Source: Phycisphaerae bacterium | GTDB taxonomy: Bacteria; Planctomycetota; Phycisphaerae; Phycisphaerales; SM1A02 | Direction: 5' to 3' | DNA length: 41,908 nt | Assembly: GCA_016873275.1 (NCBI GenBank) | Contig: VGXO01000024.1 | Span: forward strand, 1 to 41,908 | In this document: piece by piece, positions 10,366 through 17,814 of the stretch | How positions within the stretch are numbered: position 1 is the first letter of the stretch | Layout: each line of letters begins with the position of its first letter | Program-made: the position numbers and the translations under genes | Notes under the pieces: model-generated | Seen by the model: the letters and a program-made list of their open reading frames with translations, nothing else | Database searches by the model: none | Told to the model about the DNA's origin: nothing

Positions 10366-11155
10366 GTCCTGCCTCCGTCCCTGGATCGGTGCGATCACCG
10401 AGCACGTCGATCGCCGCCCGCGGCAATGCATTCAACAAGGATGTCGCCGGCTCTGCGATGATCTCGACGCTCGGCCAACCCGCGAAGACGACCTGGATCT
10501 GCGCGACTCCTTCGCGCGATGCCCGACGTCGGGTCTGGACGTCACGAATCGCTCCCAAGTCGGAGTTCCAACTGCCATCCGGCAGGATGAAGGCGCTCAG
10601 GACGGTCATCTTGATCTCCGTCAGTCCCTCACCCATCCGAGAGAATCGATACGCCCGCATCGGCATCAGTCGACCGTCCAACGTCTTGACCTCCAGCGAC
10701 TCGAACCTCTCCACGTCCACGGTGGGATCGGAGAGACCACCAGCCTTGGTCGATGCGTCGAGCGGTCGATCGAGCGTCCACCCATGGGACGGGTAGCAGA
10801 TCGGCGGATAGTGCCCCGCCATGTCCCGCGCGTCGCTGCAGTGGATGAGGCTCATCATGACCCGCTCGTCGCCGCCGATCCTTCGGTAGGAACGGCTCAA
10901 GCTGGCGTTCGGGCGGAGCAGCTCGACGGCGGCCGGCGCGAGCGGCTGCTCCTCGCCGATCCACTCCCCACAGCGAAGGGGCACCCCCTCCAGCACCCGC
11001 CGGATCCGGTCGTGGTGCGCGACCAACTCCGCATCGACTGACGGAGGCTGCGGCGCCAGGATCCCGACTCCCACGACGATGACCAGCGACAGCCACGGAC
11101 CGAGTCGACCCGCGCTTCGCCACGCACCCGCGATGGATCCCTCGAGCGAGCTCAT
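10358..11155 (-). CDS. EpsI-family exosortase-associated protein (DUF3485)
   Basis: 265 residues with an N-terminal membrane helix (WLSLVIVVGVGILA, 21-34). The hallmark of the EpsI/DUF3485 family is visible in the middle: HCSDARDMAGHYPPICYPSHGW (105-126, in pieces HCSDARDMAGHY and CYPSHGW) with Cys120. The gene starts inside an ATGA overlap with the exosortase stop (11152-11155), so the two are translationally coupled. EpsI proteins are found fused to, or directly downstream of, exosortases in exopolysaccharide loci. Their biochemical role is not settled; a function in processing or export alongside the transpeptidase is usually assumed. Confidence 0.92.
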   Translation of the reverse strand: MSSLEGSIAGAWRSAGRLGPWLSLVIVVGVGILAPQPPSVDAELVAHHDRIRRVLEGVPLRCGEWIGEEQPLAPAAVELLRPNASLSRSYRRIGGDERVMMSLIHCSDARDMAGHYPPICYPSHGWTLDRPLDASTKAGGLSDPTVDVERFESLEVKTLDGRLMPMRAYRFSRMGEGLTEIKMTVLSAFILPDGSWNSDLGAIRDVQTRRRASREGVAQIQVVFAGWPSVEIIAEPATSLLNALPRAAIDVLGDRTDPGTEAGHE

Positions 11156-12024
11156 GACGGCACCAGCCTCCAGTTCATGACCGGGACGTCAAGCCAACGG
11201 AGCAGCCGCACGATCCCCATCAAGAGCACCAACGCCAGCGGCAGCATCAGCCAGCCGCCGATGTCGTGGATCTGCTCGGCGACGGTCGGATCGAACCATC
11301 CATAGGCGATGCTCGTCGGGACCAGCCGCACGATGTTGCAGACGAGCGCCACGACCGGCGCGAGGACGATCAGCAACAGACGGGTCGTCATGCTGAAGGG
11401 GACGGAGAAGACGAACGCATACACCACCAAGGCAAGCGCGAAGACCATCCGCATCCCGTTGCACGCCTCGCCGACCGCCACGGGCTCTCCCGCGATCGTG
11501 ATGACGTTGCCTGAACGGATGGCGTCGAAGCCGAGGATCTGCAGCACGCCGTGCGCGGTCACCACCGAGAACTCCTGCGCCGGAGCCGCCAGCATGTGCC
11601 GGACTCGACCCGGCACGGGAATCACCAGCAACAGCGCGATGATGACGGGGGCGAACTGCCGCACCACCTCCCATCCCGTCATGCCGTAGACGCACCCGAA
11701 CATGGCGATCAGCACGCCGGCATGCCACGCCAACTGCACGCCGTTGAGGTCTCCCCAGGTCGAGGTCCACATCCCCAGGGCGATCAGCGCCGGACCGACG
11801 AGGTTGGGTCGATACCGGATGAACTGCAGCCGGGATCGGCGGAGCCACAGGAGATACGCGGCGACCATCGGGGCGCACAGGATGTAGCCGTTGTCCGTCT
11901 GCCCCACCGCGAACAAGTAGATGTCCTCCAACGCGCGACGCCCCCACCACGCGACCACCAGCAGGCTCGCTGCCATGAGCAGCAGCCGAGGCGTCGTCCA
12001 GCCTCTCGTCCGCATCTGGCTCAT
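11152..12024 (-). CDS. Exosortase (PEP-CTERM-type sorting transpeptidase, planctomycete class)
   Basis: 290 residues, mostly hydrophobic, with about eight membrane helices. All three residues of the exosortase active site are present in the right order: Cys188 in VGEACNGMRM, Arg233 in NIVRLVPTS and His253 in HDIGGW. The family cleaves C-terminal sorting tails and is thought to link the protein to surface polymer. The ATG at 12024 overlaps the upstream stop as ATGA; an in-frame upstream extension lacks membrane character and lies inside the previous gene. It shares the operon with EPS genes and EpsI, and a candidate substrate is encoded divergently at 13642. It is probably the planctomycete XrtU-like subtype, but this needs a profile search. 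Confidence 0.95.
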   Translation of the reverse strand: MSQMRTRGWTTPRLLLMAASLLVVAWWGRRALEDIYLFAVGQTDNGYILCAPMVAAYLLWLRRSRLQFIRYRPNLVGPALIALGMWTSTWGDLNGVQLAWHAGVLIAMFGCVYGMTGWEVVRQFAPVIIALLLVIPVPGRVRHMLAAPAQEFSVVTAHGVLQILGFDAIRSGNVITIAGEPVAVGEACNGMRMVFALALVVYAFVFSVPFSMTTRLLLIVLAPVVALVCNIVRLVPTSIAYGWFDPTVAEQIHDIGGWLMLPLALVLLMGIVRLLRWLDVPVMNWRLVPS

Positions 12025-12968
12025 CGTCCGTGACTCCACTCGGCGACCGCTCCGACGGGGAATGCGGTAGATCCGCGGTCGACGGCCGACTGTTCGATCC
12101 ATCGAGACGCCAGCGCGGGATCAGCGACGATGCCATCGACCACGATGGTGCCCTCGGGAATCCGGATCATCGGACCAATGACGCTGCGGGCGACGACGGC
12201 GTCGCTCGAGACTTCGGCACCGGGAAGCACCACGCTGTCGCGGATCACGGCGCGGGCATCCACGGTCGCACCCTCGCACACGACGCTGCTCCCAAGCAAG
12301 GTCGATCCCGCGTCCTTCGGACCTGCCGCCAAGCGCTCCTGCCAGATGCGGACGCCTCGGAGGTAGTCGCGTCGAGCGGCGAGGCGCAGGGCGGTCGCGG
12401 TGATCGTCGCGGCGATCGCCCGATGCCCCTTGGCGACCGCCTGCGGGATGAACTGCTCCTTCAGGTCGAGGTACCCGATCTTGGGCACGATCTCGAGCAC
12501 CCGGCGACGCATCAGCACCACGCCGGCCGGACGATCGTCGCGGCTCGATCCGATCACCAGCGAGGCGGCGCCGTCGCCGGCATCCAGGACTCCCCCGACG
12601 CTCGGCGGGGGCAGGGTGCCCGCCTCCACGACCAGCACGTCGAGACCGGGGTCGATCTCGGCCGCCACGTCGGCGACCACTCCGCCGACGCCGCGGTGAG
12701 GTCGGCGATCAAGCATCACCTCCACCGGGCCGGTCCGCGCCATCCTCCGAAGCTCGGCGGTGAACCAGGCGCGGTCGAACTCGCTGCTGCATGGCACCAG
12801 CATGGTGGCGCCGGCGAGCCGAGGATCGGCCCGCAGCACGTCGATCCATGCCTGCAGCACCGTGCGTCGCGGCTCGAGCGGAAGACCCGGCACCGGGAAG
12901 CCGAGCGAGCGATGCAGCTCGTTCGCCCGCAGCCCGCCCGCGAGCAAGATGATCGCGAACCTGCTCAC
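12021..12968 (-). CDS. Sugar nucleotidyltransferase-like protein with left-handed beta-helix tail; signature motif degenerate
   Basis: 315 residues from a GTG preceded by GAGGGAG at 9 bases. The N-terminal half has the start of a nucleotidyltransferase fold (FAIILLAGGLRANEL). However, the glycine/arginine loop of active enzymes (GGxGxRLxPLT) is replaced by GGLRANELHRSLGFP, and the nearby Lys of PKPL/PKPM is missing. The middle keeps IGYLDLKEQFIPQAV, close to the GYxDLKEQxLP box of NDP-hexose pyrophosphorylases. The C-terminus has hexapeptide-like turns (GATVDARAVIRDSVVLPGAEV, split at about 245-265). It is the first gene of the EPS/exosortase operon. It may be inactive as an enzyme and serve as a regulator or partner; this is inference from motif loss. 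Confidence 0.85.
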   Translation of the reverse strand: MSRFAIILLAGGLRANELHRSLGFPVPGLPLEPRRTVLQAWIDVLRADPRLAGATMLVPCSSEFDRAWFTAELRRMARTGPVEVMLDRRPHRGVGGVVADVAAEIDPGLDVLVVEAGTLPPPSVGGVLDAGDGAASLVIGSSRDDRPAGVVLMRRRVLEIVPKIGYLDLKEQFIPQAVAKGHRAIAATITATALRLAARRDYLRGVRIWQERLAAGPKDAGSTLLGSSVVCEGATVDARAVIRDSVVLPGAEVSSDAVVARSVIGPMIRIPEGTIVVDGIVADPALASRWIEQSAVDRGSTAFPVGAVAEWSHGR

Positions 12969-13641
12969 GCGGATGGACTCCCTCGACGGCGTCGCTCGGG
13001 GCACGGCACCACTCGGGCTCGGGCGGAGACCGCGACGAGCACCGGGCAGCACGGGCGACGCCCTCGGTTGGAACGCGGAGGCTTCATCGAGCTCGCTTGG
13101 GCAAGGCACCGGCTGGACTCAAGAACGGACCCCCACTGCTCCCGTGGACGCCACGAGAAACCTTCTTGAACGGTCCATCGGCGATCTCCCGCCGCCACCC
13201 GACGGGGATCCGGTCGCTCCCGGCGAAATTGGAGACCTTCGGACGCATCGCGCGTGCAAGGCGCTGGTCCGGGAGACCCTCCCCGGGACGCCCCCTTCGC
13301 CGGAGGCGCAGGGCGATCGCCGTGAAGCCAGTGCTGCATCCTCTCTCGATCTCCCCTTGAATCCGCGGCGATCACTGCCCGCCTTGGGTCGAGCCCTCGC
13401 TGCCCGCAGCGGGGGTGAACTCCCCAACGAGGACCCCCTACGAAGGCGGGACCGCCGGGTTCGTCATGGCCATGAAAGGTTTCATCGGGCGAGTCGGCGG
13501 GCGATCCAGCCCACGACCGATCGGTCCTTCAGGTCCGGGAGCGCGGCGTTCGACGTTGAACGTGGTTCTCCTCGCTTGGCGGAGCGGAGCGCGAAATCGA
13601 GGGTGTCCAGACAGAGTTCGAGTGGTCCGGTCGGAGAACCC
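12969..13641. other. Divergent intergenic region between the EPS operon and the dockerin/sorting-tail gene
   Basis: 673 bp without a supported gene. Open frames cross it on both strands, but their translations are Arg/Pro/Ser-rich and lack recognisable domains, as expected for shadows in GC-rich DNA. It must hold the promoter of the 13-kb EPS operon (leftwards) and that of the sorting-tail gene (rightwards). No convincing -35/-10 pair was found. A compact GC-rich fold can be drawn at about 13386-13436: CCTCG pairs with CGAGG around two small hairpins (CGCTG/CAGCG and GGGG/CCCC). This could be a regulatory RNA element or chance. Confidence 0.5.
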
Positions 13642-14124
13642 ATGATGAAGTCCACAAGTCATTACATCGGAATGCTTTACGTGACAGTCCTATCCGTCGC
13701 AGCGATCTCCGCGCCGACTCGCTCGGCGTCGGCGGACGGCGATCTGAACCTCGACGGGCTCGTGGATGGGAGCGATCTCTCCATCGTGCTCGCCTCATGG
13801 GGACACTGCCCTTCGCCCTGCGGCGCCGACCTCAACGGCGATGGGTTCGTCGATGGGGCGGACCTCTCCATCTGGCTGGGTTCCTCCACCTCGCCGAGCG
13901 ATCCGGACCCAGGGACGATCGACTCGTCGGGGCTCTTCGATCCGGGCACGGATCCTCCGCCGGGCGAACCCGACGACTCGATCGAGCTCGCCGACGGCGG
14001 TGCCGATCCAGCGGATCCCTTCGAGGCGATGACTGTCCACGCCGTGCCGCTCCCGGCGCCAGCGTGGCTCACGATCGCCGGTCTGGTCGGGGCATACCTC
14101 ATCCGACGCCGCCTGACCCCCTGA
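13642..14124 (+). CDS. Small secreted protein: dockerin-type repeats plus exosortase sorting tail
   Basis: 160 residues. The start is the first of two adjacent ATGs (13642, 13645) after GGAG. Residues 1-31 are a signal peptide ending SASA. Two dockerin-like calcium loops follow, DLNLDGLVDGSDLSIVLASW (34-53) and DLNGDGFVDGADLSIWL (63-79), separated by a Cys-containing linker. An acidic Pro/Asp/Gly-rich stretch (84-130) leads to the sorting tail: VPLPAPAWL (135-143), a hydrophobic helix and RRR (155-157). That tail layout (P-x-P, membrane helix, Arg cluster) matches PEP-CTERM-like exosortase substrates of Phycisphaerae. It is transcribed divergently from the exosortase operon and is probably one of its substrates. 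It contains nothing but docking repeats and anchor. Confidence 0.88.
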   Translation: MMKSTSHYIGMLYVTVLSVAAISAPTRSASADGDLNLDGLVDGSDLSIVLASWGHCPSPCGADLNGDGFVDGADLSIWLGSSTSPSDPDPGTIDSSGLFDPGTDPPPGEPDDSIELADGGADPADPFEAMTVHAVPLPAPAWLTIAGLVGAYLIRRRLTP

Positions 14125-14203
14125 CGACCGACCACCGGTCCGATCAGGCGTCGACGGGAGCGGTGATCGACTCTCGGACCTCTCGCCACCGCTCGATTCG
14201 ACC

Positions 14204-14713
14204 TCATCGATCCGAACAGGGGCGAGGAAGGCGAGCGTCGCGACCTCTCGATCGCCTCTCGAGCTCGTTCCCGCGTCCCGCCCGCGCCGCAGGATCATCC
14301 GAGTCAAGATCGATGTACTCCCGCACCCCGTCCTCCGGCGGCACTTCTCGGACCTTCTCGCGGAGCACCTGCCGCTCGAGGCGGTCATAGAGCTCGCGAT
14401 CGGACAGATGGTCGGTCCCAAGGAGATAGGTCTGGAGGCGGGCGAGACCTTCGATCACCTCCCAGAGCCGGGCGGCGAGTCGCTCGTCGTCGAGGGACGA
14501 GGCAGGCGGCACCTCGATGCCGAGCTCCTCGAGCTGCCGGAGGTTGGTGGTCAGCGGCGCCAGCTCGAAGTCGTGCACCATCGTCCAGTAGAGGCGGTCG
14601 GTGACGCCACCCACCCGCCTCGACTCCTCGATGAGCCGCTCGATCGCCTCGCGGCGAAGCCTCGCTCGCTCCCGACGCCGAACCTCGAACGCGTCCTGCA
14701 GGACACCGGTCAT
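14204..14713 (-). CDS. Conserved hypothetical protein, helical, unknown function
   Basis: 169 residues. The start is the ATG at 14713, with GGAGG 7 bases upstream; a GTG directly before it is less well placed. The sequence is rich in Arg/Glu/Leu helices with no signal peptide or membrane segment. Recognisable conserved-looking stretches are [36 protein letters not shown] and [19 protein letters not shown] associate this pattern with an uncharacterised planctomycete family but cannot assign a domain name. The gene is convergent with the sorting-tail gene. Between them, GAGCGGTG (14158-14165) can pair with CACCGCTC (14187-14194), a weak bidirectional terminator candidate without a real T tract. 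Confidence 0.8.
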   Translation of the reverse strand: MTGVLQDAFEVRRRERARLRREAIERLIEESRRVGGVTDRLYWTMVHDFELAPLTTNLRQLEELGIEVPPASSLDDERLAARLWEVIEGLARLQTYLLGTDHLSDRELYDRLERQVLREKVREVPPEDGVREYIDLDSDDPAARAGRGNELERRSRGRDARLPRPCSDR

Positions 14714-14749
14714 CACGGCACCTCCGATCCGCGACCGGGCGACCGCGGC

Positions 14750-14755
14750 ACCCTA
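14750..14755 (-). promoter_or_regulatory. Candidate -10 box of the 14713 hypothetical gene
   Basis: On the minus strand TAGGGT fits TANNNT and lies 36 bases before the start codon, leaving room for the GGAGG ribosome site in a short leader. No clear -35 is visible. This is a pattern match only. Confidence 0.3.
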
Positions 14756-14849
14756 CCGACGCCGAACCTGGCGGGACCGAACGCGGCGAAAGTTCCGGAC
14801 TCATCGCGCGGACGCATCCAGATCAACGCCCCGCCGATTCCTCGGAGTG

Positions 14850-15275
14850 ATGAGACGAGCTGCCGGTCGAGCCTCGGGAGGTTCATCCGACCACGCCGCG
14901 TCGAGCGACGAGTCCAAGCTCTGCCCGACCTGCGGGCGCTGGTTCTCGTGGCGGGCGAAGTGGGCGCGAAGCTGGTCCGAGGTGAAGTACTGCTCCGACC
15001 GCTGCCGCCGCGGCGTCGGGAGCGCAGGAGTCGCGGCGGAGCAGGCGATGATCGAGCTCCTGAGGGCGCGCGGCACCGGCTCCGCCTGCCCGAGCGAGGT
15101 CGCGCGGATGCTCGCCGCCCGAGACGGTCGAGCGGACGGCTGGCGCGAGCAGATGCCCACGGTGCAGGACGCGGCTCGGCGGCTCGCCGCCCGCGGTGAG
15201 ATCCTGATCACCCAGCAAGATCGCCCCGTCGATGCGGCGACCGCCCGCGGACCGATCCGACTACGCCTTCGCTGA
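14850..15275 (+). CDS. DUF2256-DUF3253 domain protein (photolyase-associated)
   Basis: 141 residues from the ATG at 14850; a GTG immediately upstream is also possible, and the true start is uncertain because GGAG is only 2 bases from the ATG. Residues 24-54 are a DUF2256 zinc-ribbon-like motif: [18 protein letters not shown], then VKYCSDRC, with Cys25, Cys28, Cys48 and Cys52. Residues 60-141 fit DUF3253, a winged-helix-like domain ([24 protein letters not shown]). The stop is 5 bases from the stop of the convergent photolyase-oxidoreductase gene. DUF2256 proteins often neighbour cryptochrome/photolyase genes, so a joint role in light or DNA-damage response is plausible but not shown. Confidence 0.88.
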   Translation: MRRAAGRASGGSSDHAASSDESKLCPTCGRWFSWRAKWARSWSEVKYCSDRCRRGVGSAGVAAEQAMIELLRARGTGSACPSEVARMLAARDGRADGWREQMPTVQDAARRLAARGEILITQQDRPVDAATARGPIRLRLR

Positions 15276-15280
15276 TCAAG

Positions 15281-17770
15281 TCACGGCGCGAGGTCGAAGA
15301 GACCCCGCTCCGACCCGCCGGACTTCGCCGCCGGCGTGGCGGCGAAGAACCGCGGCTCGCCGAGCACGCGACCCGCGAGCGACTCGCCCGCCGCGAACGC
15401 CGTCGCGATGGTGCCGTCGCCGCACCAGTCACCACCGGCACCCAGCGCGAGCGCCGTGGACCACGCCTCGACGCGGTCGTTGGTCTTCGTCTGCGGCGCC
15501 GCGAAGCGCCAGCGATGCGGGATGATCGACTCGATGCTTGCCGACGCCGCGCCTCTCGCGCCAAGCACTCGCTCGAGCGCCGCACCCATCCGCGTCGCCA
15601 CGTCCTCCGCCGGCAGTTCGAGATTCGCTTCGGTCCACGCCGGCGTCGCCTCGAGGACGAGGTCTCGTCCCCGAGGCGCATCGGACCCCGGCTTCGACCC
15701 CTGATCGACCACGCCCGCGATCGCCTCGTCCCCCTCGAGCACCAAGCGGTCGAAGGGAAGCTCCGACCTCGCGCTCATCCTGACCATCGCGACCCAGGCG
15801 GGACGCATCGCTTGCCCCTCCACGATCGACGCGAGCCGCGCGACCTCGCCGTCCGGCGGCGCCGACTTCAGGAGCTCCGCCGCCTGCGGCGACGGGAGCG
15901 CGAGAAGCACCGCGTCGAAGCCGTCGTGGGTGCCTCCCGACTCGTCGGCGAGCCGCCAACGTGCCCCGTCGCGTCCGAGCGAGGTGATCCGCGTCGAGGT
16001 CCGCACCGCGAGGCCATCCGCGAGATGCCGCGCCACGCGGCTCATGCCGCCGACGCCGCACCACCCTGACCATCCCGGTCTCGACTCCGAGCCATCGACG
16101 CCGACGACGAGCGTCCGCGGCGTCCACGACGCCACCACGCCGCGGTCGCGCCACGACTTGACCAAGCGCCGAAGCCGCGGCGTGGTCGCCTCGAGCGCGG
16201 AGGCGCCGTGATCAAACCATCCTTCCGGCGTGCGCCGCGTGCTGATCCGACCGCCCGGACCGCGCCCCTTGTCGAACGACACGACCTCGATCCCGTGATC
16301 GACGAGCACCCGCGCCGCCGCGAGTCCCGCGACGCCGGCACCGACCACCGCGACGCGGAGCGCCGCGCCGCCATCGCCGCGACGGGTGGTCCGATCGATC
16401 CGCCGCCGATACGCGTCGAGATCGAGCCGAGCCGCGTGGTCCTCGATCGGTCGGGGACGCACGCGACCAAGCACCGGCGTCTCGGGCTCGAAGGGTCGGT
16501 CGAAGAGACCCAGGCACCACAGCAGACCGCCGTAGCTCGATGGATCGCAGCCATCGAGGGCGAATCGATGGTTGAGCTCGATGAGCCGCCGCATCGCCTC
16601 CTCCGGCGATGCCGACCACCCGAGGAGCGCCTTGCCCCAGGTCATCCGGAGGTTGTTGTGGAGCTCGCCATGGCGGAGCAGGCTCTGCTGCGCAAGGTCC
16701 CACAACGGCTCGCCCGTGCGGCCGCGGGCGAGCGTCTCGTCGTCGAGCCGATCGCGCGGATCGCCTCGATGCGCGTCGAGCGTGACCCGCGCCCACGCGG
16801 GAACCGCGGTCCACGCCTCCGGATCCGCGACGTGCCGGCACCAGTGATGCGCGAGCTCGCGCCAGATGAGGAGCTCCTCCACGAACTTCTCCGCACCGGC
16901 GGCGTGCGCCTCCCGCGCCACGCGGAAGGGACTGATCATGCCGTAGTGGAGATAGGCGGACATCCGGCTCGTCGCGTCGATCGCCGCGTCGTTTCGGTCG
17001 CGGGCGTATCGAGCGAGGCGCCTCGCGCGGAACCCCTCCCATCGAGCCTGCGCCGCCACGAGACCGCCCGGCGTGTCGGGCACCGGCGCGATCGAGTGAT
17101 CAAGGTCAAGCGAGGCGACGAGCTCGGCGAGGTCGGCGGTCGCGAGGTCGATCGAGCCCTCGACCGGCGGCGTCGCCGCGGCGGGCGGGCGGCGCTCGCC
17201 CGTGAGCATCGACCATGGCATCAGCGTGCGGCGTCGCCGCTCCTCCGCGAACGCGTCGCGGAAGGCGAACGCCCGGTCCGGCGCCCGGGTCGAGAGCGAC
17301 ATCGGCACCACGCACGCGGCATCGACCGCGAGCAAGGGCGCGATCCCCCGCGACGCGAAGGAGCCGAGCCAGCGAGGCCACGGCGGCGCCGGCAGATCCT
17401 CGGTCACGACGACCGCGGCGTCGGCGGCGAGCCTCCACAGCGGCGATGGCTCGCCGCGACCACGCCGAAGGACCAGGACGTCCTGCCCGCGCTCCCGCAT
17501 CGCCGCCTGCAGATCGCGGAGACCTTCGAGGGCGAACCGCTGGTGGCGGTCGTTGTCGTAGGGATGCGGACCCCCGATCACCGCGACCGCCCGCAGCGGC
17601 AGGTCGAGCGACGCCGCGAGCGACTCCGCGACGTCGAGCGCCGGGTTCTCCTCGACCCGCATCGCGTGATGGACCCACCAGAGCACCGTGCGTCCGGACG
17701 CCACGGGCGAGTCATGCGCGGAGAGGAGCCGGGTTCGCTCCCGGAGATGCTCGGGCAATCGTGCTCGCAT
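15281..17770 (-). CDS. Class II-like photolyase fused to an FAD-dependent amine-oxidase-like domain
   Basis: 829 residues. Residues 25-455 are a photolyase. The N-terminal Rossmann part opens LWWVHHAMRVEENPAL. The FAD-binding helical part has SRMSAYLHYGMISPFRVARE, WGKALLGW and NHRFALDGCDPSSYGG (about 400-415), the last close to the class II signature NxRYxLDGRDPNGYxG. From about residue 470 a second flavoprotein begins: VAVVGAGVAGLAAARVL (GxGxxG), then FDKGRGPGGRISTRR and a C-terminal GDWCGDGTIATAFAAGESLA, typical of the amine oxidase/renalase-like family. These two enzymes are usually separate genes. The frame is continuous with no stop at the junction. A possible ribosome site AAGGAGG lies 14 bases before the ATG. 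The photolyase half should repair UV pyrimidine dimers; the substrate of the oxidase half is unknown. Confidence 0.93.
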   Translation of the reverse strand: MRARLPEHLRERTRLLSAHDSPVASGRTVLWWVHHAMRVEENPALDVAESLAASLDLPLRAVAVIGGPHPYDNDRHQRFALEGLRDLQAAMRERGQDVLVLRRGRGEPSPLWRLAADAAVVVTEDLPAPPWPRWLGSFASRGIAPLLAVDAACVVPMSLSTRAPDRAFAFRDAFAEERRRRTLMPWSMLTGERRPPAAATPPVEGSIDLATADLAELVASLDLDHSIAPVPDTPGGLVAAQARWEGFRARRLARYARDRNDAAIDATSRMSAYLHYGMISPFRVAREAHAAGAEKFVEELLIWRELAHHWCRHVADPEAWTAVPAWARVTLDAHRGDPRDRLDDETLARGRTGEPLWDLAQQSLLRHGELHNNLRMTWGKALLGWSASPEEAMRRLIELNHRFALDGCDPSSYGGLLWCLGLFDRPFEPETPVLGRVRPRPIEDHAARLDLDAYRRRIDRTTRRGDGGAALRVAVVGAGVAGLAAARVLVDHGIEVVSFDKGRGPGGRISTRRTPEGWFDHGASALEATTPRLRRLVKSWRDRGVVASWTPRTLVVGVDGSESRPGWSGWCGVGGMSRVARHLADGLAVRTSTRITSLGRDGARWRLADESGGTHDGFDAVLLALPSPQAAELLKSAPPDGEVARLASIVEGQAMRPAWVAMVRMSARSELPFDRLVLEGDEAIAGVVDQGSKPGSDAPRGRDLVLEATPAWTEANLELPAEDVATRMGAALERVLGARGAASASIESIIPHRWRFAAPQTKTNDRVEAWSTALALGAGGDWCGDGTIATAFAAGESLAGRVLGEPRFFAATPAAKSGGSERGLFDLAP

Positions 17771-17797
17771 GGGTCGTCCGCGTTCCTCCTTCGCGGG

Positions 17798-17807
17798 ACC
17801 GTAGCAT
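17798..17807. promoter_or_regulatory. Overlapping divergent -10 boxes between photolyase fusion and xylB
   Basis: The 44-bp gap between the two start codons contains ACCGTAGCAT. Read rightwards, TAGCAT (17802-17807) is a TANNNT box 7 bases from the xylB ATG. Read leftwards, TACGGT (17803-17798) is one for the photolyase gene, followed by AAGGAGG in its leader. The two boxes share the central TA. No -35 element is evident for either. Confidence 0.45.
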
Positions 17808-17814
17808 CGGACGC

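Noticed and set aside
1-12968. Horizontal transfer of the EPS/exosortase operon
   Set aside because: Base composition and codon use look the same as in the housekeeping genes of the window (gyrB, bamA, lpxD), and no mobility genes flank it.
13440-13500. Possible cyclic-di-GMP riboswitch or RpoN (-24/-12) site upstream of the sorting-tail gene
   Set aside because: The conserved riboswitch core and the TGGC-N8-TGC spacing are not present; TGGCCATGAAAGG has the wrong spacing and downstream bases.
12969-13641. Open frames of 75-135 codons in the large divergent gap
   Set aside because: Composition is Arg/Pro/Ser-rich and motif-free, there is no ribosome site, and several overlap each other on both strands.
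14124-14204. Bidirectional terminator between the dockerin gene and the convergent hypothetical gene
   Set aside because: The 8-bp stem has a 21-base loop and no T tract, so it is too weak to list as a terminator.
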